From the NCBI GenBank assembly GCA_030248225.1, contig JASANE010018686.1, forward strand, positions 1 through 64,000: a stretch of DNA of 64,000 nucleotides. The letters are read 5' to 3'. This DNA comes from Trileptium ribeirensis (Eukaryota > Nematoda > Enoplea > Enoplida > Thoracostomopsidae). Both the position numbers and the translations under genes were made by a program. Position 1 is the first letter of the stretch. Each line of letters starts with the position of its first letter. Positions 38,001 through 53,000 of this stretch are shown one piece after another. The notes under the pieces were generated by a model. That model saw nothing but the letters and a program-made list of their open reading frames with translations, was not told the DNA's origin and made no database searches.

Positions 38001-41000
38001 CTGTTGGGAAATCCCCCGTGTATTTCCAGCCTGCTACCTTCAGCAATATTTTCGTGCTGTTCACAGACCAGGTAAAGTGTATGCACTGCATTCGTATAGA
38101 TGTAAACGTATTGCAGCTGCGGTGAAAATATCCAGCAAATTTGAACAAAATAAAATGTATGTGGAAAGTCTTGCGTTGATCGACCCATAAAGCACTGAAG
38201 ACCATTTAAAAAGTATACGTAATAAAGTCCAGCCGGTCCGTAGCTAGCTATGTCCTAGCTATGTTGCAAAGATTGTGCTTAACTTCATTATTCACTGATT
38301 TACAAAAAAGACGACCACACTTCGGCGGTGCTTGAAATAATTTATGTTATACAAGTTTCAGGCGCGTATATTGTTCAGAATTACTTATCATGTTACTTCA
38401 TAATATTCAAATTACAAAATTTGGACCTCAGTAATTCTAAGAAATCTACACTCTGCTATGAATACCAGGGCGAATCAGTTCAGTTTTGAGATACGCTACA
38501 GCTCCTTGAAAGTGTCAAACAACAAACACAAATATCCACTTGGCGTTAAACTGTTACAATTGCTGCAGTATTAAGAAGGTAAATCTTACAAGAAGTATTC
38601 TACTTACATTTTACAGGGCAATATGCATAGTTAAGATTTTATTTGGTCTGGTTGTGAGATGGAATAGATATATAAAAATGTATGATCCGGTCACAACTGA
38701 AGCAAAAAAATGTAAAAAAGCTAAACAGAATTTTAGCCGGAATATCATTTTCGGCGCCATGAATCCGAGTGACATGTAACTGACAAAACATATGCCGGGT
38801 ATCCAAATGGGATATATGGTGGTGGCTTTGTCGGCTATACCGCTAGCATGTGTAGTTTAGTTTATCCTTGTTTAGAATTCGTCGATATGGTCTTTCCGTG
38901 AAAGTCAGTATTCAGCCGAACGATTCGGCTCTCAGGTCGACAGCTTATCGTCAACGCAACAAGGTATGGAATTTCCGCATTTGGTCAAAGAGGACACTAG
39001 CGGTATGACTAAAATATATCGTTTTAGGTAGTATCAAGCTCTTATTAATGGTGTGTCGTTGGCAGCCATGAACTGCAACCTAACGGGAATTTAATGATAG
39101 CACCCTTTGGAAGGATTTTAAAATATAACATCGACCAAGTTGTTTTCAGCATGTATTTAAAAACAAATCTTTTGCCTTACGTGTTCGGACTTAAAAATAA
39201 TTTGTTGAATTTCATTATGGTCAGCACATCATTCATTATTACAAGTAGAGCTCAATTTGGGAAGCTTATCTACGGTAATATAGTTTAAACAGACAAGATA
39301 ATTTTGTCTCAAATACAGCCACAGTCGAAAAATGATCTGTTATGAACAATGGTAAGGAACTTAACTTTTTACAAATTGTGCAACGCTACAATTTTCTACA
39401 ATCCACTATAAACTACTAAGATCTCTTACAAAGAAGTATAAGAAACTTTAAACTCCTATAATTAGTAGTCGAAAATAAATATTTTTGCAATGAGGAAATT
39501 GATGACAGGCGTAACATACCAAAAAAGTGAAGTAAAAAGGGCAAAAAATAGGAGAAATTAGGAAAAATTCATCCTAAATTCGCAAAAATTGTGGAGAAAA
39601 CGTTTTTTCTTACTGCATCGTGGAACACACTAGATTCTACCTATACCTATTAAGCGAAAACCGTCCGTTTTGCACACAGTATGAAACCTAATTTACTCAG
39701 TTCAGAAATGTAGTTGTAGAATTCTTCTCAGAGACTGAGACTAACGAAAATGATATTCTTTGTCATTTTCTCTATTTTGCACATCATATTAATTGCTTGA
39801 TATATCATAGCAAGTGTACATTGATTTGTAATCAGATTTTGTAGTACTTTTGGTTTGAGCAGTAAAGCTCATTATCTCCAAATAGGATTTTTATTATTTT
39901 AACACTGATCGGGAAATATCCATCAGCTTCCGAGAATATCTCAATACTTTTAACAAGGTATAGTTTCCGTGATACCTGCATCGAAATAAAGGATATTCAA
40001 AAATGCGTCGCGTATAGGTGGTAAACATTTTTATAAGGTTGAAATATGGGCATTCGTGTATAAAAAATCTTGTGGTTAGTAGAAGCTCTATATAAAATGT
40101 GAAACGTAGGCTAAGGCTTAGGTCTTTAGCTACCAACGGCGAAACTATAAGTTGTATCATCTTTTGATCCACTATATCTCTTGTCATATATAGCTAAATT
40201 TAGCGAAATGAGGTTCCTGTTTATTACAAGAATATTTAGATTTTTAATTACAAGTGGGATTCGGGAAAATTATTTATGAGTTTTAGCTGTGCTGACCGTC
40301 AACGGCAGCTGTTTCAAGTTTTATGAGGGACCGCTGATCTGCGTGCGCTATAATGCAACGCAGTTTGTTTCGTTAAATTCTGGCTTCAAGGTCATTGCTT
40401 CAGCCTATGAGGGCCCAATCCTGGCCTACAACATGCCTAGATGCGGTCATGTCCTTTTACATTAACTCAGAAATATGCTGTCGTACTGTGCCTGAACTAC
40501 ACATTAGTATGGACTGTCGTGACACTTATTGATGCTGTCATCTTGAATTGAAATTTTTTGTCTCGATCCCTTAAGTTGTAATACTTACTAATGATAAATA
40601 AAATTTTTTATAGATGACTGGCTTCCCCAATCGCCAAAAAATTTTCCAGGGCTCATTAACCGGCCAGGGGTTCGTTCAGAATCAAAGGACATGGATTGAT
40701 TCAGACGCGATGAGTCGAAATCCGATAATTTATTGCCAAATCTAATGTTTCAAAACAACGCGATAAAACATCCAATAGTACTAGAAGCACTAAAATTTCT
40801 GTTAAAAACTAGTTTTTAACATATTTTATAAAATTATTTAGAAAACTTAACATCTGGATAACGTTTGGGAAAAAATTATTTTTCGTATTAACTGGAGTTA
40901 TTTTTCCAGGTGATAGAAAAAATTGTCAGGGCACTGGCGGGTCCAGCTACAGAAAAAACTGGCGGCGCACCCTCCCGTCAGAGTATAGGCATGCCACACA

Positions 41001-44000
41001 AATGTGAAATATGCGGCAGAAAATAGCTAATTAATTGGTAGTCGAAACAAAATTCAGTAAAAGTCACCCGCGTCGAAAAAATCGCATTGACCCCATTACT
41101 TCGCTATAGGTATGAACCAGACGGAAATGAAAAATTACAGGGGACCTTTTTCCTCCCAAATCTGGAAAAGCAGAGATAAATAATCACAGTGCAGCTTAGC
41201 GCAACTATTTTATGCTAGTGCTATAGGGCTCGTAGTATGACATTTTTAAATTTTTCAGATGTTGGCACACGTCCTGATCAACTTTCACGGCTGCTAACAT
41301 ACCTGAAGAATTGTCTGCTGTTCGCTTTATATCCAATATATTTTGTCGGAGACCGGTATGTTAATGATATTTGATAAGAGTTGATCGAGGCTTTAAAATT
41401 TATGTTCCCTCATGTTATCCAGAGAATCAAAATGTGATAGCACCCATACACCAGCAGCCTTTCGATAATTTCGAAGTACTAGCATGGGCCACCGTAGCCA
41501 GTAAAATAGATAAAGACGAAAACAAATTATTAACAACTTCGTACTTAACTAATAATGACGTAAATAATTGTGGTAAGGTGATAGGATAGGTGAAATTTGC
41601 TACATGTACTACGGCTTGTACCAACTAAAACGGCATATGTTTAAGAAAAATAGTAAATTCGTAAATTTTATTTCAGATTTAGTCCTAATATCTTAATTTC
41701 GTCCTCAATGTACTTTGTGATAAAACCAGCTCCCGATTTCAGTCCTTGTTTCGCTTAAATTGTTTGGTTCCGCTTTTGATGCACCTCGCATTTGGTTGTT
41801 ACTCGCTGATATATATTACGTTTGTTTGTGTTCAAAGGTATATATAATAAAGTTGTGTCAACTCAAATGTTGAATCGAAGTTTGTTAGCATAGGAACAGT
41901 GAAATTGAAAAATGATTGTCCTCGTCACTTTGAAGTTATAATGAAAACTACTAAACTTTCTCGCATTTGGGCATAAATATGTATTGTCACATTTTAGCGC
42001 AATCAGAGTTTTCTGGTACGTCGAAGGTTCTCTGCATCGACTATATACCAGATCCGCTGCATGGCGTAAACCACGATCTGCTAGTACGTTAACCTCGCAA
42101 GATATTTCGCCTCCAATTATAACCCGGTCTGGACGTGGGTTACGACTAGTTACTTCATCTTCTGGAGTTGAGTCATCTGGTTCAATCAGTACTGGGATTT
42201 CGACGACCGGACGTTCTACTCCGTCGTCAGAAACGCATTCTCAGCCATTTACAAAATCGGTCACTCATATTGTAAAGGCTGCTGGTGACAGTTTAATCAA
42301 TGATCGAAAAGTATCTACAATTGGATCTTTCCTGTCTAGTATCATGTCTTTTGCGGTAGCAATTTCAGCTTGGTTTCTGGAGCATTTCACACAAGTAGCC
42401 AGTATATTAAAACGTACAATAATGTCTCCGCTTTCGGTTGGCAGATCTCCTGCGCAAAGCTACGATGTAGCGTACTCGAAGCGGCGGTGGAACTTTTGCA
42501 ATATTCCACTGTGTCTGCTGTTTTGGTTGCCGTTGTTACTTGCAGCGCTTCTAGCTGCAATGATGAGTAAGTGTTTCTAATATAATTTTGCCATATTACT
42601 CTAATCTAAAGAAAAATTTGTGATGGCTAATGAACTTTAGAAGAGGAATATACACAGTTCGCTTAATACTGCACCCAATGTTTCATTTTAGCCTTCACAA
42701 GTTTATTGGCTACTTGAGAACGATATACAAATTACAAATTTGTGGAAATATTGTATTTAGGAGTTATTTTTTGAAATATTATGTTAGAAAATAATGTTCG
42801 TATATGTCTTTCATATTTATTGAGTCGGACCGAGCGAATCGATCGGAGTTTCCACTGAGGGCACTAAGGGGAAAATCGTGAAAATTTATTATTTGCCGCT
42901 GTGTTTAAGACTTATTTTGGAGTGGATTAATTTCGACAATTTTTCTGCGGTAGCAAGAACGGGAACAGCTCCGATTGCATTTCAGTGTCAAAATGGCAAA
43001 AACAAAGGTTCTAAGGGTTTTTTGCAAATTTTGGCAACATGGGTACCACGCTTTAGCAGCATATGTCTCGAAACGCAGGCTTCGCATCGAAAAACAGACC
43101 TTCTCAGACACAGAATCAGCTCATCGAACATACTTTTGTGCGTAGTTTCCGTATAATAGAGGTTTATTCATGACTTATTCGAATATTGATATGACATTGA
43201 TTATAAATTATTCGAATTTATGATTATATTTCATATATAATCATTATATAATTTACAGAATCAGCTTATCTAAATCTACACCTTTGCTGCGAACGACTTT
43301 TTGCGGGACCACTCTCTGAGTTTCTGTGTCGAATATCGCTTGTCAACTTTTTGTCAAAAATAACGATATTTCAAATTTCGGCATGTTGATGCGTGTTTTT
43401 ACCTTACAACAAGTGCATATTAAATTATAAAGCGCAGTGAATACGATGGTTTTGCAATCTACAGTCCTACCTGACTATATTATACCTTTTCTTGGGGTTT
43501 CAAGGGTATTACGGTCAACGAACCTGATTTCCGAAATGTGAGTTTTCATTTGCGTGGTTACTGATTACTCACATGGCATCAACCGTGGTCTATATATAGT
43601 TTTTTCGGTGCGCTGAATACGATGGTTTGGTTTTCTAGACTCCAACAGAGAGATTTCCAATGGGTTCAGGGACAATGAATTCGATTGCCAGAATATAGTC
43701 TGTCTTCGGTAGTTTGTTTACGTATTGCCTACACGGCATCAAGAATGCTCCATGTATATGTGCATTTTAGGCATGGTGAATACGATATTTCAATTATCTG
43801 AAAACTAACACGAATACTTTATGCGTTTTCAGCTGTTTTTGATTGGTTTAGGGTCGACGACGTTTTAGGGTTTTCAATGGGTCCATGAGTTACAGAGGTT
43901 TTTGTGTAGTGTATACATCAAACATACAACCTGTTACAAGATGCTTTCACAAAAATTCCACTTGATGAAACCACACTCGTTCCGTTCCACCCGCGCTTGC

Positions 44001-47000
44001 GAGTTACTACTGTATTAGAATGTCGAACAAAACATATGTCGAAATCCGTCTGTCTAAAAATGAGTTATGAATGACGGCGACAAAAAGAAATTGTCACGGG
44101 TTGCCTTCTCGCGCACTCAGTTGAAACGCCGCTTGCTTCGCTCACTCTGTTTGAATTAATGAGTTGATTAAGCTATTCATGTATGGGATCGAGAGCTTCA
44201 CTATAATTAATACATGATTAATAGTCCACGAGAACCACCCAATAGGAAGTTGACCAAATGGGACGACAAAAACACTACGATGAATAATGTAGATTTGTTG
44301 CTTTGATACTGTCGAATTTAGACACATTTTGGAATATGTGTTATCTGCCTTTGAGAGGTATCGAAATCACTACCTTGTATCGGCTAATTACGGGTTCATA
44401 CAGTTAGTCGGATCGCTATCTTAAAAGCAACAGTCATATTCTGGTGCATATTGTATATCATGAATAATTGAGCCTAATTAATCAACTTCCATGTTTAACA
44501 GTTTTTAAATTTGGAGTGATTTAGGGTTAACAAATAATTCAAGCTGTAAATCGTCTCTTGATTTGTATTGCATTTGGCTGGTATCCTTATATCATTACGA
44601 AAATTGCTGAATACCTAGAAGAATATCTATGAATATTTGAGCTCAATCGGTGTGGTCATATCTCAATAAATGGCAGCAAAATGTACATTGATTTCGGCAC
44701 TAAACAAAGGATGGTCCTCGTATATATTACGAAGTATGATTTATAGTCAGGCTCTGCTATTCGCTCGTGGTGTGGGATGCTGTGGCAACATATACTACTT
44801 ATGATCACTGCGCGAAATTAAGAACCGGAACGATGCACCAAACACTGGAAATGCAAATGCACATAATGCCTTTACATTTTTAATTCCCTGAATAAGTGTA
44901 ATTATTGTAGGGCTTTACCCTGATACTGCAAAAGACACACTAGCTACTGCTTACAACGACATTCAGCAATACGGAAATGTTGCCTATCAAACGTTGTTGC
45001 CTCTTCCGGCGCTTATGGCAGCTATACTTTTAGTAAGTAAAGTGCTATTATCTGCAGTGCATTAATATTGCTAAAGTGTACGACATTCTGGGGCTTTATG
45101 CAACATAAGATTTCATTAGTAAATTTGTGACTGGGAACAAGCACAGACATGAACCCATAACCTAAATCGTGATGGCATACATTTTTTGAAGGTTCGTAAA
45201 ATTAGTAGCTCTTTAACTCTTTGATATTATAATGCATTATTTTTGTGAAATCCTTATTATTAAACTTATTATCGCCAATGATTTCATAGGCTTATGAACT
45301 GGTTTTTTCTTGTCTGCTTTAAATTATAACGTGATGTTTTGGGAAATCCTTATTACTAAACTTGTTATCGCCAATGGTTTCATCTTGCGCCTACCTTAAA
45401 CTTACTTTACACTAAGCATTAAATGAAAATTACTGTTTATAGAACGTAACACAAAACGTGAACAATGCGTCTGCAACAGTGTGGCAAAAATCAGGCGAAT
45501 ATTACTCTATGGCCAAAAACAAGACGAGTGGAAGTGTTCAGTCATTGCAAAGTATCATTAACTGGCCATACAGTGCCAACCGCATGACCTACGAGCCGTA
45601 AGACAGACTTTATACTTCGTATTAGATGTAGATTTGCCAATGATTGAGTCGAAAGAATTTGGCTGTAAACCTAAAATAGCATTTGCTTAAATAGTAGTAA
45701 ATAGAATAGTCTTGAATATTGTTGTGGTTCATGTGACCACCAAAATATATGTGGATTTTTAGTGTTATTTCTTATTTTGTGTGTTGTATTTTCTCTTAGG
45801 TTTTGTAATAACACTGTTTTCGTAATTTTGTTGTTTTAATAGTGGCCATTGTTGCAACGATAAGAGTCTAATTTATGCGTTTTTGTGAAACCATAAAAAA
45901 GTAAGCTAATGCAGCGAATTTATAGCTAACGCATTTTCTAACATAATATTGTTGTGCGCCTTTGTGACTATCGCTTAAAACCCTAGATTTTCTTAAAGTT
46001 GAATGGCAATTCGTATTTCTAGCTACATATTACACAAAATGGCTGAGAACTTATAACATTTGCTAATAATGTAGTCGATTGCATATATGTAACGCTTCAT
46101 TGGTGAAACTTTACGACGATCTAGACATCACTTGGTCAAGAATATTAGGAGTTTAATTAATGCGTACGTTTTGGGATTACTGCACAGGGTTGATTATAGG
46201 ATAAATGAACCAATGTCTTATCCTGAAAAAGCAACCTCAAATATTCCCACTGCTTGTGTATGAAAATAAACTGTTCTAATTTGATGTTTACAATTATAGT
46301 GAAACTTCCTATCGTTGACAATAATCATTTTCAACAAGCGACATAATATTCCATAAACAATTGAATAATACTATTCTATATAAATCTTTCTTGAACTATA
46401 TCGTCTGTATAATTTTCATGAGATGGCAACAACCGAATTCTTTGAAATGTAGTCACTGTTCTAATTGCCACTTATTGCGCATGAACCTCCTACTCCGGAC
46501 GTGCCTAGTACTGATAGTACCATCAGCCGCTTTATTGCCGCTAACAATCATGTACATTACTCAGTGTTTGCAAAGTGCCATAAAAGTCGTATTGTCGCAT
46601 GCTAAATAAGTCGTAGCCCGGTGGTCGTTACGGAACAGGAGATTTGTTTACAAAAAACTGTGTACTCTTAAACAACTTTGGGTTCTTAAGGTTGAAAATT
46701 GTAGGTTGTTGACTAATAATTGCACACCGACTTTAGAATAATTGTTGTTGTCGATCATCGGAACTGTCATTTTGTTTAGACCCAACGTAGATGCAGAGAA
46801 GATTACGTCGCTTGAAGCAGCGATAGTCAAAATATTGGATCGACTAAATGAAATGCCTTCGGATTTTTCAAAATGCTGCCGCCAGCCGGACTTAACCGCA
46901 TTCGTGCAGTCGCAAGAAATTAGCCCCGTACGTATAATGGTTACAGATACTTTGGCATAAACTCATGTTGATGCGAGTGTGCGTATACATGTTTTTGATC

Positions 47001-50000
47001 TACATAATCGTGCTCTCTTGAAAGTAGTTCCTTTATTGTTGCGCATCATTCTTTTGTTGCATTCGTTTGTTGTCACAGTAATTATTGTTATGCAAACGTT
47101 CGGCAGTAATATAATGTTAAGTCATTAGGTATACGAAATGTAATAGATCAGACAACAAGCGTATGTCAAGCTGACATCCGATTGTTTTAAAACTTACGAA
47201 GACTTACAGTATTCACCAAAGTGACTACCGCGCACTGGATACCCGCTCACGTAACGCTGGAACGTCGAAATAGAAATATATTTTATTGTTAATTTTTCTA
47301 ATCTTAAACTCGCAACAAGTTCGTTCAAAGTGTGATAGTATTTTAAGTTGCGAACATAGAGTTTTTCATCACTAGGCAGCGAGCGAGTGGCGCTTATTAG
47401 TGGTTGACGTTACACTATATTAGAAAAAACGTCATAACGGAGTTGACACATATTAACACAACACGATTCTTTAGAATTTTACAAACTGCACGCATCAAAA
47501 AATTGCTAAATATGAAATTTTAGTTTTTCATTAATAAATGTAGACAATGTCTAGACATCTGAGACATCTAAAACATTTGAGCTAGCGTCTCTGAATTGTG
47601 GGTGGGGGTGGTTAAAATTTTTCGGTCCTTTGGGTGACAACATGTGCCCTCTGACAAAGGTTTGGGGATGTTTTAGGTCAATGCATCCTAGAATTTTTTG
47701 GCTATCTTCGGATAAAATTTAAAAAATAACTGGACGATTTATTATTTTCTGAGACATAATTATGTCTCTAATAATACCGCGCTATTCTAGGACCGTAACT
47801 AGAGTGTGGCTAGACTATTGACAAATTAAATTTATTTGAACCGGAGTTCCTGCAAGCAACCCAAAGGCGAACATGTTGAACTTGTTGTTTCGCTTCGTTA
47901 AAAGCGCCCTAAGTGAAGCATAAATTGATATTTTAAAACATGAACTTGAAAGCCAAAAATATAATAAATTAAGTAGAAATTGTTTAGAAGTTGTTTAGAC
48001 TACAATCAGAGAAGTCTTGTCTGTTTTTGCATTAAAAAATTAGCACCCAGTATTAGTTTACAAACCCCGTGGTTGGACCGAAGGTGGATCCGTTTCATGT
48101 ATCTTTTTCGAAAGCTTTTGCCACATGGTTCTGCAAAATTTTGCGCCACTGAAGACTACAGATGATGAGCCGTAAAATTCAGTTGGAACTTTGCAGGAAA
48201 TACAGTCAATTATTAAAGTATTAAATCAATTTCTCTACTTCCTATCGAAAACAAACTGCTGTTTTAACTGTATAATTTTGTTCTTTGTAGAATTATTTCA
48301 GTTAATTGGAAGAATTGAATCGCTAGAAAAGTTTGGAGTTCTCTTCGATAAGTCGGATTCATTGATCACGGAACGAGCTCGTGAAACATCGGAGCAAATT
48401 TCGAAAATTAATACACAGATTCAGGACTTGAAGAAAGAGTATGTTCATTTCTCTATAATGACAATAATAATTGTACTTATCATTATAACAAGAATTTTAA
48501 GACAAGTGAAGACTGCACATAGTCAAATTTGCATCGTAATTATAACTATTACAGTCAGTTAGACTCGATTTCCATCGTTTTCGTGTAATCGACATTCATT
48601 TTGCGATTAATTTATCGTAAACGAAGTTCAAATTCGTTAAAATAAAAAAATTCTTTTAAGGCTAATCAAATGTTAATTGGCTTTTGTTTAATTTCTTCTA
48701 AACGATAATCGTTTTTATTGCGATATTGTTATATTTCGTACGTGTTCTCGATTTTATGCGCATCTGACTCTCATTGTCACTATTCATATTTTGTTAGGAC
48801 ATTTGTAAGATTGACTTAAAATTTTAATTTTAGAATTTTTTTACGTTTTAAGTTTGGCACCAACAGGATTGTTCGTCCACGGAAATTTCGAGGAATTTGT
48901 GCTTTTAAAAATTCGCACATCTTCAATATAAGTTGCACATTTCTCTAGATATTTTTGTATAAACGTCTATATAAAGCATAGTTGCTCAAACCGGGTCGCA
49001 CCCTCTTCTCAATTCCCGTCGTATGGGCCGCACCAACCTTCTTTGCGCGCAAACATTTTCAGCAATGTTACAAAAAATTTTGCGTAAATATGGGGAAAAT
49101 TTGAAGAGACGTGGGCATTATTTGTTTACCCTGTCGAGACCCGATTTTTACATGTAGAATATTTTAGCATTATCCATAGCGTTAGCTCATGACGTTTATA
49201 GCAGAAATAACAATCTGTATTGTTTTTTGACTTCTTATACTACTGTTGATGAGCTGCATCGTAGGTAAAAGTATGACTTTGCTTGGAACTAAGATTACAT
49301 AACATTCCCACTATCCTTCAAGACGTAATGGAATTTTTATTAGTCATATAATCGTTAAGCGCATTGGATGCCTGCAAAAGTGGTACTCGGAAGCTTTGCG
49401 CACAAGGAGAGCACTGCGGAGAGGTTCGGCTCGTCATATTTATTTCATGTACTGATGTGCTTAAACATTTCTTGTATTAAAATGGCTGTTGTATCTTCAT
49501 TTACCGATGCCTAATGTGGCGTGATGATTGGTACCCAGATATTTATTGAAAATGTTAGTGTATGTCAAAAAATCTGTTATTCGCTTATCTTGTGACCGAC
49601 GGGGTGACGGATGAAATAAGACTGTATAAAAATATGATGTGAAGGACTATAAGTTTTGGAGCTTACCTTTTACGATATAACTAGCTTTTGTAAATCTACG
49701 TAGTTAATTACGATTAAATTTCAGGCTGAAAATTTTGTATGAAAGTCGTGCAACGATTGATGTATCAACGACCAAAACAGCTGCATCGCATGATGAAAAT
49801 ATATCTGAGCAGCAGTTGCTATTATTAAAATCCCAGATTTTGCAAATCGAAAGCAATTTGAGCGAGGTATATTGCGCATTTAATTCGATAAAATATATTT
49901 CGAAGGTTTCGTATTGTTAGTATCTAAATTTTTCATATGATCTCTTTTATGACCTCTAAATATTATTACACTCATGTACAAATTACCACGAAGAATTTCC

Positions 50001-53000
50001 ATTTATCATTAGCTATGTATTATTGCATGTGTTGGTACTTTGCGTTTTCTTGATAAAAACAGCGCACTTTTACTCTGACCACTTGCTTCCAGGTATAAAT
50101 TATGGCATATCAAGATTAGGTTACCTATGAACTTGAGGAAAATACGTGAATATAAAAAGCACATTTAATGCTCACGGTGAACTCATCGACTTGAAAAGGC
50201 TTAAAATTCACAATGAAACTTTGTTCAAATTAAGCTAAAATACAACGTAGAGCAATATACGAATGTTGTCACAGAGCGGTTTGACGCCGAAAACCTGTGA
50301 TGTGTTATCATTACAAATTGACATTTTGTGATCATTTTTATGGTACATCTGGCTGGGTTTGTATATATTCGAAGTCATAAATTGTTGTTGGTGTTAGCTC
50401 TTGGTTCATCGTGTAATACAGTCACTGCCTTGTAGCGCCTGGGCTCTAAAATGTAGGGAAGTTTTAGATGTTTCAACTTGCCTCTCTGTATTTGGATATA
50501 TATTAATATCCAACCAGACCACTTAGAAATTTTCAAAACCTTTCACCATCGACGGCCCGAAGCCAACTAAATTCCGTTCAGTTGTTTTTCGAAAATGTAA
50601 ATCGAATTTTTCAATATGTGTATGATTATGTATCTGTGTGGTTAATGTATTCGGTGTGCTCGTGTGTTCATTAAAAATGTTCATCCATTTGGGTTTGCTT
50701 GCGGTAGTTTGAGAATGATACTTGGAGTGCGGTTACACGAATTATGTGCCTCTTCGTATGATCGTGTTTGCAGCTAAAAATGAAATATCAATGTCTAAAC
50801 ATAAAGTAACTAGCATGTCCAGGTAGAACTGAGCCATTACAGTGTTAGTTCTTATGATTCATACTTTGTATATAAAACTTAGTGTTGGAGGAATGATGAT
50901 ATTTAATATTTATTTCATTTTTTAGTTTAGCATTCAATGCCACAATGTATTATTATTACATTAGGGTAACCAAAACTTTATGCTATAATTTTTTTTATAA
51001 TCGTCATTTTTTCGTTGTAAACCAGGCTTTGTTTTATCTCGGTTGTTATGGCGTTTCCGTTACTTTTGTAGCAAACAGATTTAATATTACTTCACATTTA
51101 GGTCGAATACTGCTTGATGATTGCATTTCTATGTTTTTAGATATCAGAATCATTAAATCGCTTTAAAGATGAACAGAGCGAATTGTGGACCAAACTCAAG
51201 TCTTTGGAAAATGCGGGAATAAACGTTGAACAATTGAAACATTTGGAAATATCTAAACGTTAGTTCTCGCCGTCGTAGGTAGTAGTATTTGTGAGTCTTT
51301 GCAAGGAATTTGGACTTATTATTGGTTTTAACCCAATTGCATTCAGACATTTATAATTATATGGTTGACGAATTATTATGGCAAAAGCGTCGAATTAGCC
51401 TTTGGTAGCCGACTTGAATTCTGGTGATACCAGACAAGTTGTGGATACACATGACGATATAGATACATTTAGACGAAGACTTATTAGTGGTTAGTAATAT
51501 ATTTTGTATTAACATAATTTTGTTAGAATATACATACAATATATGTTTACACAATTATAATTATTATTTGCATAACATACACCAATATGAAATTTCTACA
51601 TATGTAAACACATATCTATAAGAAAATATCATAAATTATTAATGTAAACCACGGATTGTTTTATGCGAACGCGGTCTGTAAAAGCAATCAAGTGGTTTAT
51701 AATGTGGAACTCACGACTGCAAGATGTGCACCCGAATGGTAAAAAGTAATAATGGAATCAGTTTCGAATTTGATATCAATTTAAATTTCAGTAATGTAAT
51801 CCCATATCGAAACACGTTTACCTCGAATCGATTGGACAAGAACATAGATTCTTTGGTTTCTCATTCCATTCATATTTAATTCTACGAGTTCCATCTAATT
51901 CCAAATACTTGTAGCGTATTAATTATATGCAAACAGAATCAACATTATTACAAAAGGAATTCTACTGTAATTCCATAAAAAATTGGATTTCGAATCCACC
52001 TATTATTTTTACCATCTCACCGTGTACGTTTTATGGTAGTTCCTCCATAAGAGACCGGTCAAATTTGCACCACAGTACATATTCATAAGTGTTAATCCAA
52101 ATGTAACAGTTATTGCATGGGATGTTGGTTCGCTACTGACATGATGTTATTAAGTCTATGTTAGCGAGCTATATACTTCTGAATAAGTATCAAGATGCAA
52201 TGGCTTAGGTTCGTAATCGTTATCGAGGTAAATGTTGGTGTTTTCCGAACATAACCGGGATAACATTAAAATTCCTGCCACCTAATTAACCTGTGCTGTG
52301 TAAATAATAGAGCGCAATAAAGATAAATTTATTATTTATTAATTTCTAAATCCATTGGAAAATAATATGACGCCTGGTTTAACCTCATTCCCCATGAATT
52401 GATACACATTCAGTGGACTGTTGAGGAAATTTTGCCGCAGCGACGGATTGACCCTTCATCGTTTGATTGCGAGCTTCGTACGTTAACCACTGCCCTGTAT
52501 AGAAACTATTTGCTTTCTTCCGTAAGGAATCTCATGAAGCGAACGAATAACAACACGTGTGCAAGCGCGCCGCCAAACGCAGTGTCTACATCGTTTCACA
52601 ATGTACGCTGAATTATTTGTGATACACTATGCGCGAAAGGGTTAGGCGAGTGATAGACTAAATGGTTTAGTCCTAATAGATAAAGATAGTTCTATACTAA
52701 ATGATGATAGATTAGCTTTGGTAAATCATAATGTGGCTGAATAAAACGGATTTTTAAATTTATTGGAATCCGGTTAGGATTTAAACGCATCGTCATGCTT
52801 ATGCCTGCGCTTCTAGCGCGACCAATCAGTTTAGGTTTAAAAATACAAAATATATTAGTGGAGCAATTGATTTGTGCACATTGTGCCTACAGTGTAGTAC
52901 ATAAATCTTACCGATTGTCAATATACCCTGATAAATATCTTGTGTTAATACCGTTGTTTGAGATAGAATGTAGTTCCACATTCCACAAAGCATACATCAG

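Noticed and set aside
37952..38069. Open frame between TTTTAG and GTAAAG as a SUN exon
   Set aside because: Phase 2 in and 0 out cannot be joined to exon 7 (phase 1) or exon 9 (phase 1); forty open codons are not rare by chance.
46361..46609. Hydrophobic frame as an extra membrane exon
   Set aside because: No acceptor and donor pair in phase 2 could be placed, and exons 12 and 13 join cleanly without it.
52399..52611. Frame starting WTVEEILPQRRIDPS as a SUN exon
   Set aside because: It needs phase 0 upstream, but exons 16 and 17 both end in phase 1 and no bridging exon was found; kept only as a note in the intron 17 entry.
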